In this document: positions 1 through 6,419 of the stretch, piece by piece
Layout: each line of letters starts with the position of its first letter
Numbering within the stretch: the stretch's first letter is position 1
From: Bacillota bacterium
GTDB lineage: Bacteria > Bacillota > Clostridia > Oscillospirales > Ruminococcaceae
Assembly (NCBI GenBank): GCA_023429685.1
Contig: JAEZDF010000055.1
Span: forward strand, 1 to 9,405
Length of the DNA: 9,405 bases
Direction of reading: 5' to 3'
Position numbers and translations under genes: made by a program
The notes under the pieces: model-generated
What the model was told of the DNA's origin: nothing
Databases searched by the model: none
Seen by the model: only the letters and a program-made list of their open reading frames with translations

Positions 1-9
1 ATACTGAGA

Positions 10-15
10 TATAAT
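10..15 (+). promoter_or_regulatory. Possible -10 element upstream of the AnfO-like gene
   Basis: A perfect TATAAT hexamer lies at 10-15. Its -35 partner would fall before the window, so the promoter cannot be confirmed. If real, transcription would begin near 22, and the hairpin at 36-78 would sit in the 5' leader of the AnfO-like gene. Confidence 0.3.
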
Positions 16-35
16 TAAGTATACCATGTAGCATG

Positions 36-78
36 CAAAGGGGCATATCGGTACGGATAGTATCGGTATGCCCCTTTG
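36..78 (+). terminator. Long hairpin before the AnfO-like gene (terminator or leader attenuator)
   Basis: Bases 36-53 pair with 61-78 over 18 positions, two of them G-U, around a 7-base loop (54-60). The core pairs AAAGGGGCATA with TATGCCCCTTT. The bases that follow are only moderately T-rich (TGTTGTG), so this is not a textbook intrinsic terminator. It could end an upstream transcript or act as a leader structure for the gene whose Shine-Dalgarno follows at 93-99. Confidence 0.5.
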
Positions 79-111
79 TGTTGTGCACTTGCGGAGAGGA
101 TGACTGTTACG

Positions 112-726
112 ATGTGTAAGCTGATTGCCGTGGCAACCGATAAGGAGGGTAAACCCTGCGACCTTAATAAACCATGTAATGTGCAGCTTTATGAAATCAC
201 ACTGCAGGGCTGGCAGATGTGCCGGGAGTACCTGTATGCGCCAAATCAGGACGATGCGCCGCCCACCCTGCGGGATAAGGTGAAGGAGCTGGTTGTAAAG
301 CTAGGGGAATGCAGGGTCGTTGCCGCAAAAGGAGCAACGGGCATCGCGTATCATTGCCTTGACCGGGCAGGGTTTTCGGTTTTTGAGATTACGTCGCTGT
401 CCCGCGAGGTGCTTGACGGCATCGCGCAGGATGTGCAAGCCTCGCGGATGGAAGGGAAACCGTCCGAGCAGGTGCTCGTTGCTCCATGGCAATCCGGCGA
501 AGATGGGATGTATGTGTTTGATCTTGTTGCTTTGCAGCGGGTGCATCCCGAGGTTTCATTAAAAAAGGCATTGATGAACTTTTTTGATACAACGCCGTTT
601 GCCACGCTTACCCTGTACTGTACGCATCTGCCGCCATGGATTGAGAATAGAAGCGACCTGTCGGTTTTCGCTACGGACGAAAACGGGGTTGTGCGTGCCG
701 AAATAGTAAAAGCCTGCAAGGGCTAA
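112..726 (+). CDS. AnfO family protein (Fe-only nitrogenase accessory-like)
   Basis: This 204-residue soluble protein resembles the AnfO family, named after an accessory protein of the iron-only nitrogenase of Azotobacter whose biochemical role is unclear. The resemblance is by eye: an N-terminal IAVATDKEG strand, then a block near residues 67-93 (ECRVVAAKGATGIAYHCLDR followed by AGFSVFEI), which matches the family pattern of a Gly-containing loop followed by an AGF-hydrophobic-E strand. It is cysteine-rich, with Cys 2, 16, 22, 37, 67 and 82 and two more towards the C-terminus, but no classical cluster motif is clear. I chose the ATG at 112 because GGAGAGG at 93-99 lies 12 bases upstream and the protein then begins at the conserved strand. 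ATG 100 would abut the site, and TTG 76 lies inside the hairpin. The next gene follows after 47 bases, so the two are probably co-transcribed. No nitrogenase structural gene is present, so a role in nitrogen fixation is not shown. Confidence 0.62.
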   Translation: MCKLIAVATDKEGKPCDLNKPCNVQLYEITLQGWQMCREYLYAPNQDDAPPTLRDKVKELVVKLGECRVVAAKGATGIAYHCLDRAGFSVFEITSLSREVLDGIAQDVQASRMEGKPSEQVLVAPWQSGEDGMYVFDLVALQRVHPEVSLKKALMNFFDTTPFATLTLYCTHLPPWIENRSDLSVFATDENGVVRAEIVKACKG

Positions 727-773
727 AAGGGTTAGACGAATCGGGTTAGGTATTAAGAAGGAGGCTTACTGTT

Positions 774-1733
774 ATGACAAGCATTGCAACACGGTACGGT
801 GTGCTACAGGGGGTTGTGTCCGCTGCATACTACGAGGATGGGGCGTTAAAGGACTGTGTGCTGGGGGAACGAAACGAGCTGCCTCTGCCTGTCGGCGAGC
901 TGGTGCCCCAGTACGGAGAGGAGCATGTGCGTAGAAAGTACGCAAAAAGCGCATCCTTTTACCGTACGGGGGCACTGAAAGCAGTGCTGCTGGAAGAGAT
1001 GCAGGAGGTACTTACGCCGATGGGCGAGTTCCCCGCCGAGCTGGTTACATTGTATGAGGGCGGCGAGGTAAACCGCGTCTTTCCGCTCAACGGAAAGCTG
1101 AGCGGCTACTGGTCGGAGGAGGATGAGGCAAAGCTTGCAGTTCCGTTTCAGTTTGAGTTTGCGTTTGGCGCGTTTAGCGCAAAGATTGTCTGCCTGCATT
1201 TTTATCAGAGCGGTGCGCTCAAAAGCCTTACCTTGTTCCCGGGTGAAACGGTGTCCCTTTTAACGCCAATCGGCGAAATGGAGGTTAAGACGGGGTTCTC
1301 CCTGTATGAAAGCGGCGCACTTAAATCGGTAGAGCCCGCGCAGCCGGTGGTGGTGATGACCGACATCGGTCCGCTTGCGGCGTTTGACTGCAACGCAGGT
1401 GGCATTCATGCCGACCAAAATTCGCTTCGCTTTACCGAGAATGGACTGCTCGAAGGGCTGGTTAGCTCGTCGGATAAGATTGCCGTAATCGATGAGAACG
1501 GCAGGATGTCGGTGTTTGCCCCCGTGCGCCGTCCGCTGCCCGATGGAGAGGGGGTCGCGACCATCCCGCTCAACATCACGTTTGAGGGCGGGTTTGTAAC
1601 AATTGCGGATGAAGAGACCCATCGCTTTGACCTTAGCCGTGCCAAGGCAAGCTCCCTTCCCTTTATGCGGGAGGGCACGCAATCCTGCACGCCTTCCGAC
1701 TGCGCGTCGTGCACCTCCCGTTGCGGCATGTAA
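774..1733 (+). CDS. Unrecognised repeat protein with a C-terminal four-cysteine motif
   Basis: I do not recognise a named family for this 319-residue protein. It has no signal peptide or membrane segment, so it is probably cytoplasmic. It is built from degenerate beta-rich repeats with the core aromatic-Tyr-x-x-Gly-Ala-Leu-Lys: YYEDGALKD at 19-27, FYRTGALKA at 62-70, FYQSGALKS at 143-151 and LYESGALKS at 177-185. Diverged copies lie near 93-101 and 220-228. Most are followed 10-15 residues later by a Pro/Ile-Gly-Glu turn, such as LTPMGEF or LTPIGEM. The style recalls MORN-like and YwqK-type repeats, which often mediate protein contacts. The last 15 residues carry Cys305, 310, 313 and 317 (C-x4-C-x2-C-x3-C), a possible metal or Fe-S site. 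The ATG at 774 follows AGAAGGAGG at 756-764 with 9-base spacing, a strong site. The AnfO-like gene lies 47 bases upstream and a terminator follows at 1769. A shared role with the AnfO-like protein is inferred from position only. Confidence 0.85.
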   Translation: MTSIATRYGVLQGVVSAAYYEDGALKDCVLGERNELPLPVGELVPQYGEEHVRRKYAKSASFYRTGALKAVLLEEMQEVLTPMGEFPAELVTLYEGGEVNRVFPLNGKLSGYWSEEDEAKLAVPFQFEFAFGAFSAKIVCLHFYQSGALKSLTLFPGETVSLLTPIGEMEVKTGFSLYESGALKSVEPAQPVVVMTDIGPLAAFDCNAGGIHADQNSLRFTENGLLEGLVSSSDKIAVIDENGRMSVFAPVRRPLPDGEGVATIPLNITFEGGFVTIADEETHRFDLSRAKASSLPFMREGTQSCTPSDCASCTSRCGM

Positions 1734-1768
1734 TACAGGGCGTCCTTTAAGTGAAAAGCAACAACCAC

Positions 1769-1814
1769 AGGCATTCTCTTTTGCGTCTAGTAAGGGGGAA
1801 TGCCTTTCCTTTGT
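1769..1814 (+). terminator. Intrinsic terminator of the AnfO-like/repeat-protein unit
   Basis: Bases 1769-1783 pair with 1791-1805 over 15 positions, several of them G-U, around a 7-base loop. The outer eight pairs (AGGCATTC with GAATGCCT) are perfect. The T-rich tract TTTCCTTTGT follows at 1805-1814. It lies 36 bases after the stop of the repeat protein and before the pst control region, so it separates the two transcription units. Confidence 0.7.
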
Positions 1815-1825
1815 AAGGATAAGTC

Positions 1826-1850
1826 GCAGCTTACGCGTAGCTGCCCTTTT
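1826..1850 (+). terminator. Possible second, short terminator hairpin
   Basis: GCAGCT at 1826-1831 pairs with AGCTGC at 1839-1844 around a 7-base loop, followed by CCTTTT at 1845-1850. The stem is only 6 pairs. It may back up the terminator just upstream, or it may be chance or part of the pst control region that begins four bases later. Confidence 0.35.
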
Positions 1851-1853
1851 GTG

Positions 1854-1903
1854 CTTTACAATCTCTTTACATGGCTTTACAGAGCGTATACACAGGTTTT
1901 ACC
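1854..1903 (+). promoter_or_regulatory. Pho box array (predicted PhoB/PhoP binding site) upstream of pstS
   Basis: Three exact copies of CTTTACA lie at 1854-1860, 1865-1871 and 1875-1881. Two diverged copies follow: GTATACA at 1886-1892 and TTTTACC at 1897-1903. Start-to-start spacings are 11, 10, 11 and 11 bases, so all copies face the same side of the helix. This matches the known recognition pattern of PhoP-type regulators in Firmicutes (TTAACA/TTTACA-like direct repeats with about 11-base period). The array ends about 33 bases before the -10 element, and the operon encodes a PhoB homologue, so autoregulation is likely. Confidence 0.8.
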
Positions 1904-1912
1904 GCGACGTGC

Positions 1913-1941
1913 TTATGATGCCGGTTTCGATTTGCTATAGT
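1913..1941 (+). promoter_or_regulatory. Predicted activator-dependent pst promoter
   Basis: The -10 hexamer TATAGT at 1936-1941 is preceded by TGC, giving an extended -10. At 17-base spacing the -35 position (1913-1918, TTATGA) matches the consensus poorly. A good -10 with a weak -35 next to an upstream activator array is what a phosphate-starvation promoter would be expected to look like. Transcription would start near 1948. Confidence 0.55.
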
Positions 1942-1962
1942 ATAAACAGTCAAGGAAACAAA

Positions 1963-1995
1963 ATGAATCAATTTACGGTCATGTGTAGGACATGA
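1963..1995 (+). CDS. Possible 10-residue leader peptide upstream of pstS
   Basis: ATG at 1963 follows AAGGA (1952-1956) by 6 bases and opens a 10-codon frame (MNQFTVMCRT). Its TGA stop at 1993-1995 overlaps an ATG at 1992 in an ATGA arrangement. That second ATG is in frame with pstS, 27 bases before the start I prefer. The frame lies in the predicted pst leader. It may be translated and coupled to pstS, or it may be chance. Nothing in the peptide suggests a function. Confidence 0.25.
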   Translation: MNQFTVMCRT

Positions 1996-2018
1996 AGGAA
2001 AAGGAGAATTGTTATTTT

Positions 2019-2888
2019 ATGAAGAAGGTTTTATCTGTTGTACTGGTACTTATGCTTGCAGTAGCACTGTTTGCAGGCTGCGCAACCGACGCCCCCGTAG
2101 CATCCTCTGCCCAGCCAACCCCCAGCAGCGAAGCAGCTCCCGAGTCTGAGGCGGCACCAGCACTGTCCGGCACGGTATCCCTCACTGGGTCCTCTTCCAT
2201 GCAGGAACTGATGGAAGCGCTCATCGAGGCATTCAAGGAGGTTGAGCCCGACGTAACAGTAGAATGCCAGTACCCCGGCTCCGGTCAGGGTATGACTGCA
2301 GCGGCAGACGGCACTGTGGATATCGGCAATGCTTCGCGTAAATTAAAGGATGAAGAAGCGGCAAACCTTGAGGCTCACGTAGTCGCAATCGACGGCGTTG
2401 CGGTTATTCTAAACAGCGCAAACTCGGTAGAGGAGCTTACCAGCGAGCAGGTTGTAAAGATCTTTTCCGGCGAGATCAAGAATTGGAGCGAGGTTGGCGG
2501 CGCAAACGCACCCATCGTCGTAATCGGACGCGACGAGGCATCAGGCACTCGCGAGGCGTTCCAGTCGGTACTTAAGATTGAGACCCCCGCGTACTCGCAG
2601 GAGATTCCCTCCACCGGCGCGGTAAAGTCCCTCGTGTCATCCACCCCCGACGCAATCGGCTATGTATCTCTGGAGGCGGTAGACGACACCATCAAGGCAG
2701 TAAAGCTTGACGGCGTAGAGGCAACTGGCGAGAACATCGTTGCAGGCAGCTACAAGCTTTCCCGCCCCTTCGTAATGGCGACCAATAAATCCAAGGCTCT
2801 CAGCGCCGAGGCGCAGACATTCCTCGATTTCGCAATGGGCGAGCAGGGTAAGGAAATTGCAAAAAGCCTTGGACTTGTAGTAGGCTAA
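2019..2888 (+). CDS. pstS: PstS, phosphate-binding lipoprotein of the Pst ABC transporter
   Basis: This 289-residue protein captures inorganic phosphate outside the membrane and delivers it to PstC-PstA. Residues 1-20 form a lipoprotein signal: Lys-Lys, a hydrophobic core, then LFAGC with Cys21 as the predicted lipidated residue. Phe at -3 is slightly unusual. Residues 22-52 are an Ala/Pro/Ser/Glu-rich tether. The periplasmic-binding fold follows, with the phosphate-contacting patterns TGSSSM near residues 56-61, the segment GTVDIGNASR, GRDEASGTRE near 170-179, and STGAV. I chose ATG 2019 because the signal peptide then starts canonically and AAAGGAGAA at 2000-2008 serves it. ATG 1992 is an in-frame alternative that adds nine polar residues. 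As first gene behind the Pho box promoter it should be the most abundant product. A 165-base structured gap before pstC fits separate control of its level. Confidence 0.96.
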   Translation: MKKVLSVVLVLMLAVALFAGCATDAPVASSAQPTPSSEAAPESEAAPALSGTVSLTGSSSMQELMEALIEAFKEVEPDVTVECQYPGSGQGMTAAADGTVDIGNASRKLKDEEAANLEAHVVAIDGVAVILNSANSVEELTSEQVVKIFSGEIKNWSEVGGANAPIVVIGRDEASGTREAFQSVLKIETPAYSQEIPSTGAVKSLVSSTPDAIGYVSLEAVDDTIKAVKLDGVEATGENIVAGSYKLSRPFVMATNKSKALSAEAQTFLDFAMGEQGKEIAKSLGLVVG

Positions 2889-2926
2889 CAAAACACAAAC
2901 TACAACCACTCTTTTCCGGGCGGATT

Positions 2927-2947
2927 GGGCGAAGCGTTGCTTCGCCC
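2927..2947 (+). other. Hairpin in the pstS-pstC gap, possible mRNA stabiliser
   Basis: GGGCGAAGC at 2927-2935 pairs perfectly with GCTTCGCCC at 2939-2947 around a GTT loop. No T-run follows, so full termination is unlikely. Placed just after pstS, such a stem could protect the 3' end of a processed pstS transcript and raise PstS above the permeases. This is a common arrangement after binding-protein genes and is inferred here. Confidence 0.55.
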
Positions 2948-2966
2948 TACCGTGCTGTCCGGCTAC

Positions 2967-3008
2967 ATCGGTCTACTAATTGGGGCAGCAGGTGAAAACC
3001 TGACCGAT
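2967..3008 (+). other. Second stem structure in the pstS-pstC gap
   Basis: ATCGGTC at 2967-2973 pairs with GACCGAT at 3002-3008. Inside it CAGGT (2989-2993) pairs with ACCTG (2998-3002) around a GAAA tetraloop, sharing one base with the outer stem. A competing pairing is GCTGTCC (2954-2960) with GG(G)GCAGC (2982-2989). The region is structured but matches no RNA class I know. Confidence 0.35.
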
Positions 3009-3053
3009 ATCAACTAATAAACAAAATAATAAACGGGGAAAGGGGTAACCAAT

Positions 3054-3998
3054 TTGTTTGAGAACCATGTAACATCAACGGTGAAAGCAACACGCAGGTC
3101 TGCGGCAAAAAACGCGGCGGAGCGCATTATGAACATCCTGTTCTTTGTGTGCGGAATTACCGCTGTGATTGCCGTGGCCGGTATTACCATATACATGATT
3201 ATTGCAGGCGCGCCGTCTATTGCCCAGATTGGCGTTGCCGAATTTTTGTTTGGCGCGCAGTGGCAACCGCTCGCTTCTGAGCCGCAGTTTGGCATTCTTT
3301 ACATGATTTTATCGTCCCTTGCGGGAACGATGCTCGCTATCTTGATCGGTGTGCCGGTGGCGCTGTTTACCGCCGTTTTTTTGGCGGAGCTTGCGCCGCC
3401 TGCGCTGTACAAGGTGGTGCGCCCCGCCGTAGAGCTGCTGGCGGGTATCCCTTCTGTTATCTATGGCATTGTGGGTGCCATGCTGCTTGTTCCGTTGGTG
3501 CGGGAATGGGAGAAGGTGTTGTTTCTTGATGACCCGAACCATACCTTTACCGGCGGTGCAAACCTGGTTTCGGCAGTCCTGGTGCTAGCGGTGATGATAC
3601 TGCCCACCATCATTAACGTCAGCGAAACCGCGCTCAAGGCGGTGCCCCGTGAGTACAAGGAGGCGTCCCTTGCCATGGGCGCGTCTCACATTCAAACCAT
3701 ATTCAAGGTAATGATTCGTGCGGCTCGTTCGGGTATTGTTACCGGCATTGTGCTCGGTATCGGTCGAGCCATTGGCGAGGCAATGGCAATTATTATGGTT
3801 GCCGGTAATGTAGTAAACCTGCCGCTTCCGTTTAACAGCGTGCGGTTTCTTACCACTGCAATCGTTACCGACATGAGCTATGCCGCCGATGGGCTGCACC
3901 GGCAGTCGCTGTTTGGCATCGGGCTTGTGCTGTTTGTATTCATTATGATAATCAACATCATACTTAACGTCGTACTCAAGGGGAGGGAGGGGGAATGA
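3054..3998 (+). CDS. pstC: PstC, phosphate ABC transporter permease
   Basis: This 314-residue integral membrane protein is one half of the phosphate channel and pairs with PstA. About six hydrophobic segments are visible, beginning near residues 27-51 and 83-108. The coupling (EAA) loop that contacts PstB is ETALKAVPREYKEASLAMGA near residues 190-209. The family motif ELLAGIPSVIYGIVGA lies just before it. I chose the TTG start at 3054 because AAAGGGG at 3039-3045 sits 8 bases upstream, and the only nearby upstream-facing alternative, ATG 3069, is out of frame. The weak start codon may lower translation relative to pstS. The stop overlaps the pstA start by four bases (ATGA), so the two permeases are translationally coupled, which suits a 1:1 heterodimer. 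Confidence 0.96.
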   Translation: MFENHVTSTVKATRRSAAKNAAERIMNILFFVCGITAVIAVAGITIYMIIAGAPSIAQIGVAEFLFGAQWQPLASEPQFGILYMILSSLAGTMLAILIGVPVALFTAVFLAELAPPALYKVVRPAVELLAGIPSVIYGIVGAMLLVPLVREWEKVLFLDDPNHTFTGGANLVSAVLVLAVMILPTIINVSETALKAVPREYKEASLAMGASHIQTIFKVMIRAARSGIVTGIVLGIGRAIGEAMAIIMVAGNVVNLPLPFNSVRFLTTAIVTDMSYAADGLHRQSLFGIGLVLFVFIMIINIILNVVLKGREGE

Positions 3999-4888
3999 TG
4001 CAGATGCAAACGCAAACAAAGTACCATACATCCTCAATTATAGGCAAACGCACACTGGCAAGCGACAAGGTTCTTAGTGCGCTAATCTATATCAGCGCAG
4101 CAATTACCGTGCTGATTCTTGTGTCGATACTACTATACATTGTTGTGCGCGGCGCACCACAGCTTTCGTGGGAGTTTTTGTCTACCGCGCCCAGTGCGTT
4201 AAAACAGCGGTACGGCATCCTGCCTGCCATCATCAACACGCTGTATATTATTGTAATTACGCTGATTATCTCCACCCCCATCGGGGTTGGTGCCGCGGTA
4301 TACCTTACCGAGTACGCAAAGCGCGGCAGGCTGGTTCGCTTAATTGAGTTTACCATCGAGACATTGGCGGGCATCCCGTCCATCATTTACGGCTTGTTTG
4401 GTGCAATCTTTTTTGGCACCTATTTTAAGCTGGGTTATTCCATCCTTACCGGCGCGTTTACGCTTGCCATTATGGTGTTGCCCATTGTCATCCGCACCAC
4501 GCAGGAGGCACTGAAAACAGTGCCGCAAAGCTACCGCGAGGGTGCGCTTGGCATGGGAGCGGGCAAATGGCATATGATTCGGACAATTATTCTGCCAAGC
4601 TCAATCAATGGCATTATCACATCGGTCATCCTCAGCATCGGGCGTATCGTCGGCGAATCGGCGGCGCTGCTTTATACTGCCGGCTCGGTGTTAAACCTGC
4701 CCAAGAACGTGCTGTCGCATCCGTCTTCATCGGGTGCTACGCTTACCGTTCAGATGTATTTTGCCGTATCCAACGGCAAATACACAGACGAGGGCTTTGG
4801 CATTGCACTCGTGCTGATTGTCATTGTGCTGATTATCAACACAATTACCAAAATGATTGCAAAACGCTCTGTTGAGGCAAAAAAATAG
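3995..4888 (+). CDS. pstA: PstA, phosphate ABC transporter permease
   Basis: This 297-residue protein is the second permease and forms the translocation pore with PstC. About six membrane segments are visible, the first near residues 28-50. The family motif ETLAGIPSIIYGLFGAIFFG is followed by the EAA coupling loop EALKTVPQSYREGALGMGAG near residues 171-190, which docks on PstB. The ATG at 3995 overlaps the pstC stop and follows GGGAGGGAGG at 3981-3990. ATG 3998 is equally possible and would change the protein by one residue. The N-terminal residues 1-20 are polar and poorly conserved, as usual for PstA. The gap of 28 bases to pstB holds that gene's ribosome binding site. Confidence 0.96.
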   Translation: MMQMQTQTKYHTSSIIGKRTLASDKVLSALIYISAAITVLILVSILLYIVVRGAPQLSWEFLSTAPSALKQRYGILPAIINTLYIIVITLIISTPIGVGAAVYLTEYAKRGRLVRLIEFTIETLAGIPSIIYGLFGAIFFGTYFKLGYSILTGAFTLAIMVLPIVIRTTQEALKTVPQSYREGALGMGAGKWHMIRTIILPSSINGIITSVILSIGRIVGESAALLYTAGSVLNLPKNVLSHPSSSGATLTVQMYFAVSNGKYTDEGFGIALVLIVIVLIINTITKMIAKRSVEAKK

Positions 4889-4916
4889 AGGATTACGAAG
4901 AAAGGCAGGAGAACCC

Positions 4917-5669
4917 ATGAGCGGTATTGTAGTAAAAGACCTAAACCTATATTATGGCGACAACCATGCGCTAATCGATATTTCTTTGGATATTAAAAAC
5001 AAGGGGATTACCGCGCTTATTGGACCAAGCGGATGCGGCAAGTCCACCTTCCTTAAAACGCTCAACCGCATGAACGATTTGATAGATGGTGTAAAGATCT
5101 CAGGGCAGGTGCTTATAGATGGGGAGGATATCTACGACAAGGCGGTGGACGTTACCCTTCTGCGCAAAAAGATTGGCATGGTATTCCAAAAGCCAAACCC
5201 GTTTCCCATGAGCATCTACGACAACGTGGCATACGGTCCCCGTGTTCACGGCATCAAGAATAAAAAACAGCTTGACGATATCGTGAAAAAAAGCCTGGTG
5301 GGTGCAGCCCTGTTTGAGGAGGTGAAGGATCGCCTAAACAAAAGCGCCCTATCCCTTTCAGGCGGGCAGCAGCAGCGCCTGTGCATTGCGCGGGCTATGG
5401 CGGTGGAGCCGCAGGTTATTTTGATGGATGAGCCGACCAGCGCGCTAGACCCAATCTCCACCATGAAGATTGAGGAGCTGATGCTAGAGCTTAAAGAGAA
5501 GTACACCATAGTCATTGTAACCCACAATATGCAGCAGGCGGCAAGGATCTCGGACGACACGGCGTTCTTTTTGGTGGGCGAGATGGTGGAGTTCGGCGAG
5601 ACCGAGCAGATATTTAGCCTACCCACCGATAAGCGAACCGAGGACTATATTACAGGACGGTTTGGATAA
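4917..5669 (+). CDS. pstB: PstB, phosphate ABC transporter ATP-binding protein
   Basis: This 250-residue cytoplasmic ATPase powers phosphate import and docks on the PstC-PstA coupling loops. All ABC motifs are intact: Walker A GPSGCGKST at 36-44, Q-loop Gln91 in FQKPNPFPMS (the PstB-typical form), signature LSGGQ at 147-151, Walker B VILMDE at 167-172 with Glu172 as catalytic base, D-loop SALD, and switch His203. Length and motifs match the PstB family. I chose ATG 4917 because AGGAG at 4907-4911 lies 5 bases upstream and the strand GIVVKDLNLYYG then begins at the usual position. A longer in-frame reading from 4857 would overlap the pstA end and add unconserved residues. No terminator follows before phoU. 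Confidence 0.97.
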   Translation: MSGIVVKDLNLYYGDNHALIDISLDIKNKGITALIGPSGCGKSTFLKTLNRMNDLIDGVKISGQVLIDGEDIYDKAVDVTLLRKKIGMVFQKPNPFPMSIYDNVAYGPRVHGIKNKKQLDDIVKKSLVGAALFEEVKDRLNKSALSLSGGQQQRLCIARAMAVEPQVILMDEPTSALDPISTMKIEELMLELKEKYTIVIVTHNMQQAARISDDTAFFLVGEMVEFGETEQIFSLPTDKRTEDYITGRFG

Positions 5670-5683
5670 CGCCGCTTTTGCGA

Positions 5684-5712
5684 TTGCAACATAATTACCA
5701 ATCAATTATAAT
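5684..5712 (+). promoter_or_regulatory. Possible internal promoter for phoU-phoB-phoR
   Basis: TTGCAA at 5684-5689 and a perfect TATAAT at 5707-5712 are separated by exactly 17 bases, in the 61-base gap between pstB and phoU. Transcription would begin near 5719, inside the phoU Shine-Dalgarno, leaving a leader of only about 12 bases before ATG 5731. Such a promoter would keep the regulatory genes expressed independently of the Pho box promoter. The very short leader is a reason for caution. Confidence 0.4.
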
Positions 5713-5730
5713 GGAAAAAGGAGAATGGAT

Positions 5731-6393
5731 ATGGGAGCACGTCCTAGTTTTGACAGCGAGCTTGAAATGCTCAATATCGATTTAATCAAGATGGCGGGGC
5801 TAGCCGAGGAGGCAATCAAAAACTCGGTAACCGCGCTTGAGACACGCGATAAAGAACTTGCCCAGCGGGTTTCGGCAAACGACCGCGAAATAGACGCGAT
5901 GGAAAAGGTAATCGAGGCGCGCTGCTTAAAGCTGTTGCTTCGTCAACAGCCGGTTGCGCGGGATTTGCGCCAGATTAGCACCGCGCTAAAGATGATTACC
6001 GACATCGAGCGCATTGGCGACCAGGCAGCGGATATTGCCGAGATTCTTAGTATACTACGCAACGATGAGCCAGCCAGCATGGCGCGTCACATCCCCGAGA
6101 TGGCGCGGGTGGCTTCGGGTATGGTATACGACGCCGTAACCGCGTTTACCAACAACGACTTAGAAGCGGCAAAAAAGGTGATTGCCACCGACGATGTGGT
6201 CGACGACCTGTTTGTGAAGGTGCGCGACGAGCTGGTGGAGCTGATGGTTTCCTCCCCTGCGCGCAGCGATGAAGCGATTGATGTGATGATGATAGCCAAA
6301 TACCTTGAGCGAATCGCCGACCATGCCGTGAACATATGCGAATGGGTGGAATTTTACGAAACGGGCGCACACAAGAATACCAAGATTATTTAA
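5731..6393 (+). CDS. phoU: PhoU, phosphate signalling regulator
   Basis: PhoU (220 residues) is an all-helical cytoplasmic protein that connects the Pst transporter to PhoR and restrains Pho activation when phosphate is abundant. It consists of two similar three-helix bundles. Each shows the PhoU metal-binding type motif: ERIGDQAADIAE with Glu93, Asp97 and Asp101 in the first half, and ERIADHAVNICE with Glu193 and Asp197 in the second. The family signature QPVARDLRQI lies at 73-82. I chose ATG 5731 because GGAG at 5720-5723 is then 7 bases away. ATG 5725 would leave one base and add only two residues. The stop is 26 bases before the phoB start, so it is co-transcribed with the two-component genes, the expected functional grouping. 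Confidence 0.96.
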   Translation: MGARPSFDSELEMLNIDLIKMAGLAEEAIKNSVTALETRDKELAQRVSANDREIDAMEKVIEARCLKLLLRQQPVARDLRQISTALKMITDIERIGDQAADIAEILSILRNDEPASMARHIPEMARVASGMVYDAVTAFTNNDLEAAKKVIATDDVVDDLFVKVRDELVELMVSSPARSDEAIDVMMIAKYLERIADHAVNICEWVEFYETGAHKNTKII

Positions 6394-6419
6394 TTGTTGT
6401 CTTGAAAGGCGGTGCCTCG

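Noticed and set aside
1603..1995. Plus-strand open frame of 130 codons spanning the repeat-protein end and the pst control region
   Set aside because: It overlaps the repeat protein out of frame and runs through a terminator, the Pho boxes and the promoter. Only its last ten codons (from 1963) have a plausible ribosome site, and these are listed separately.
4567..4875. Plus-strand open frame of 102 codons inside pstA
   Set aside because: It is a shifted frame within a well-conserved permease gene, and its translation has no coherent domain.
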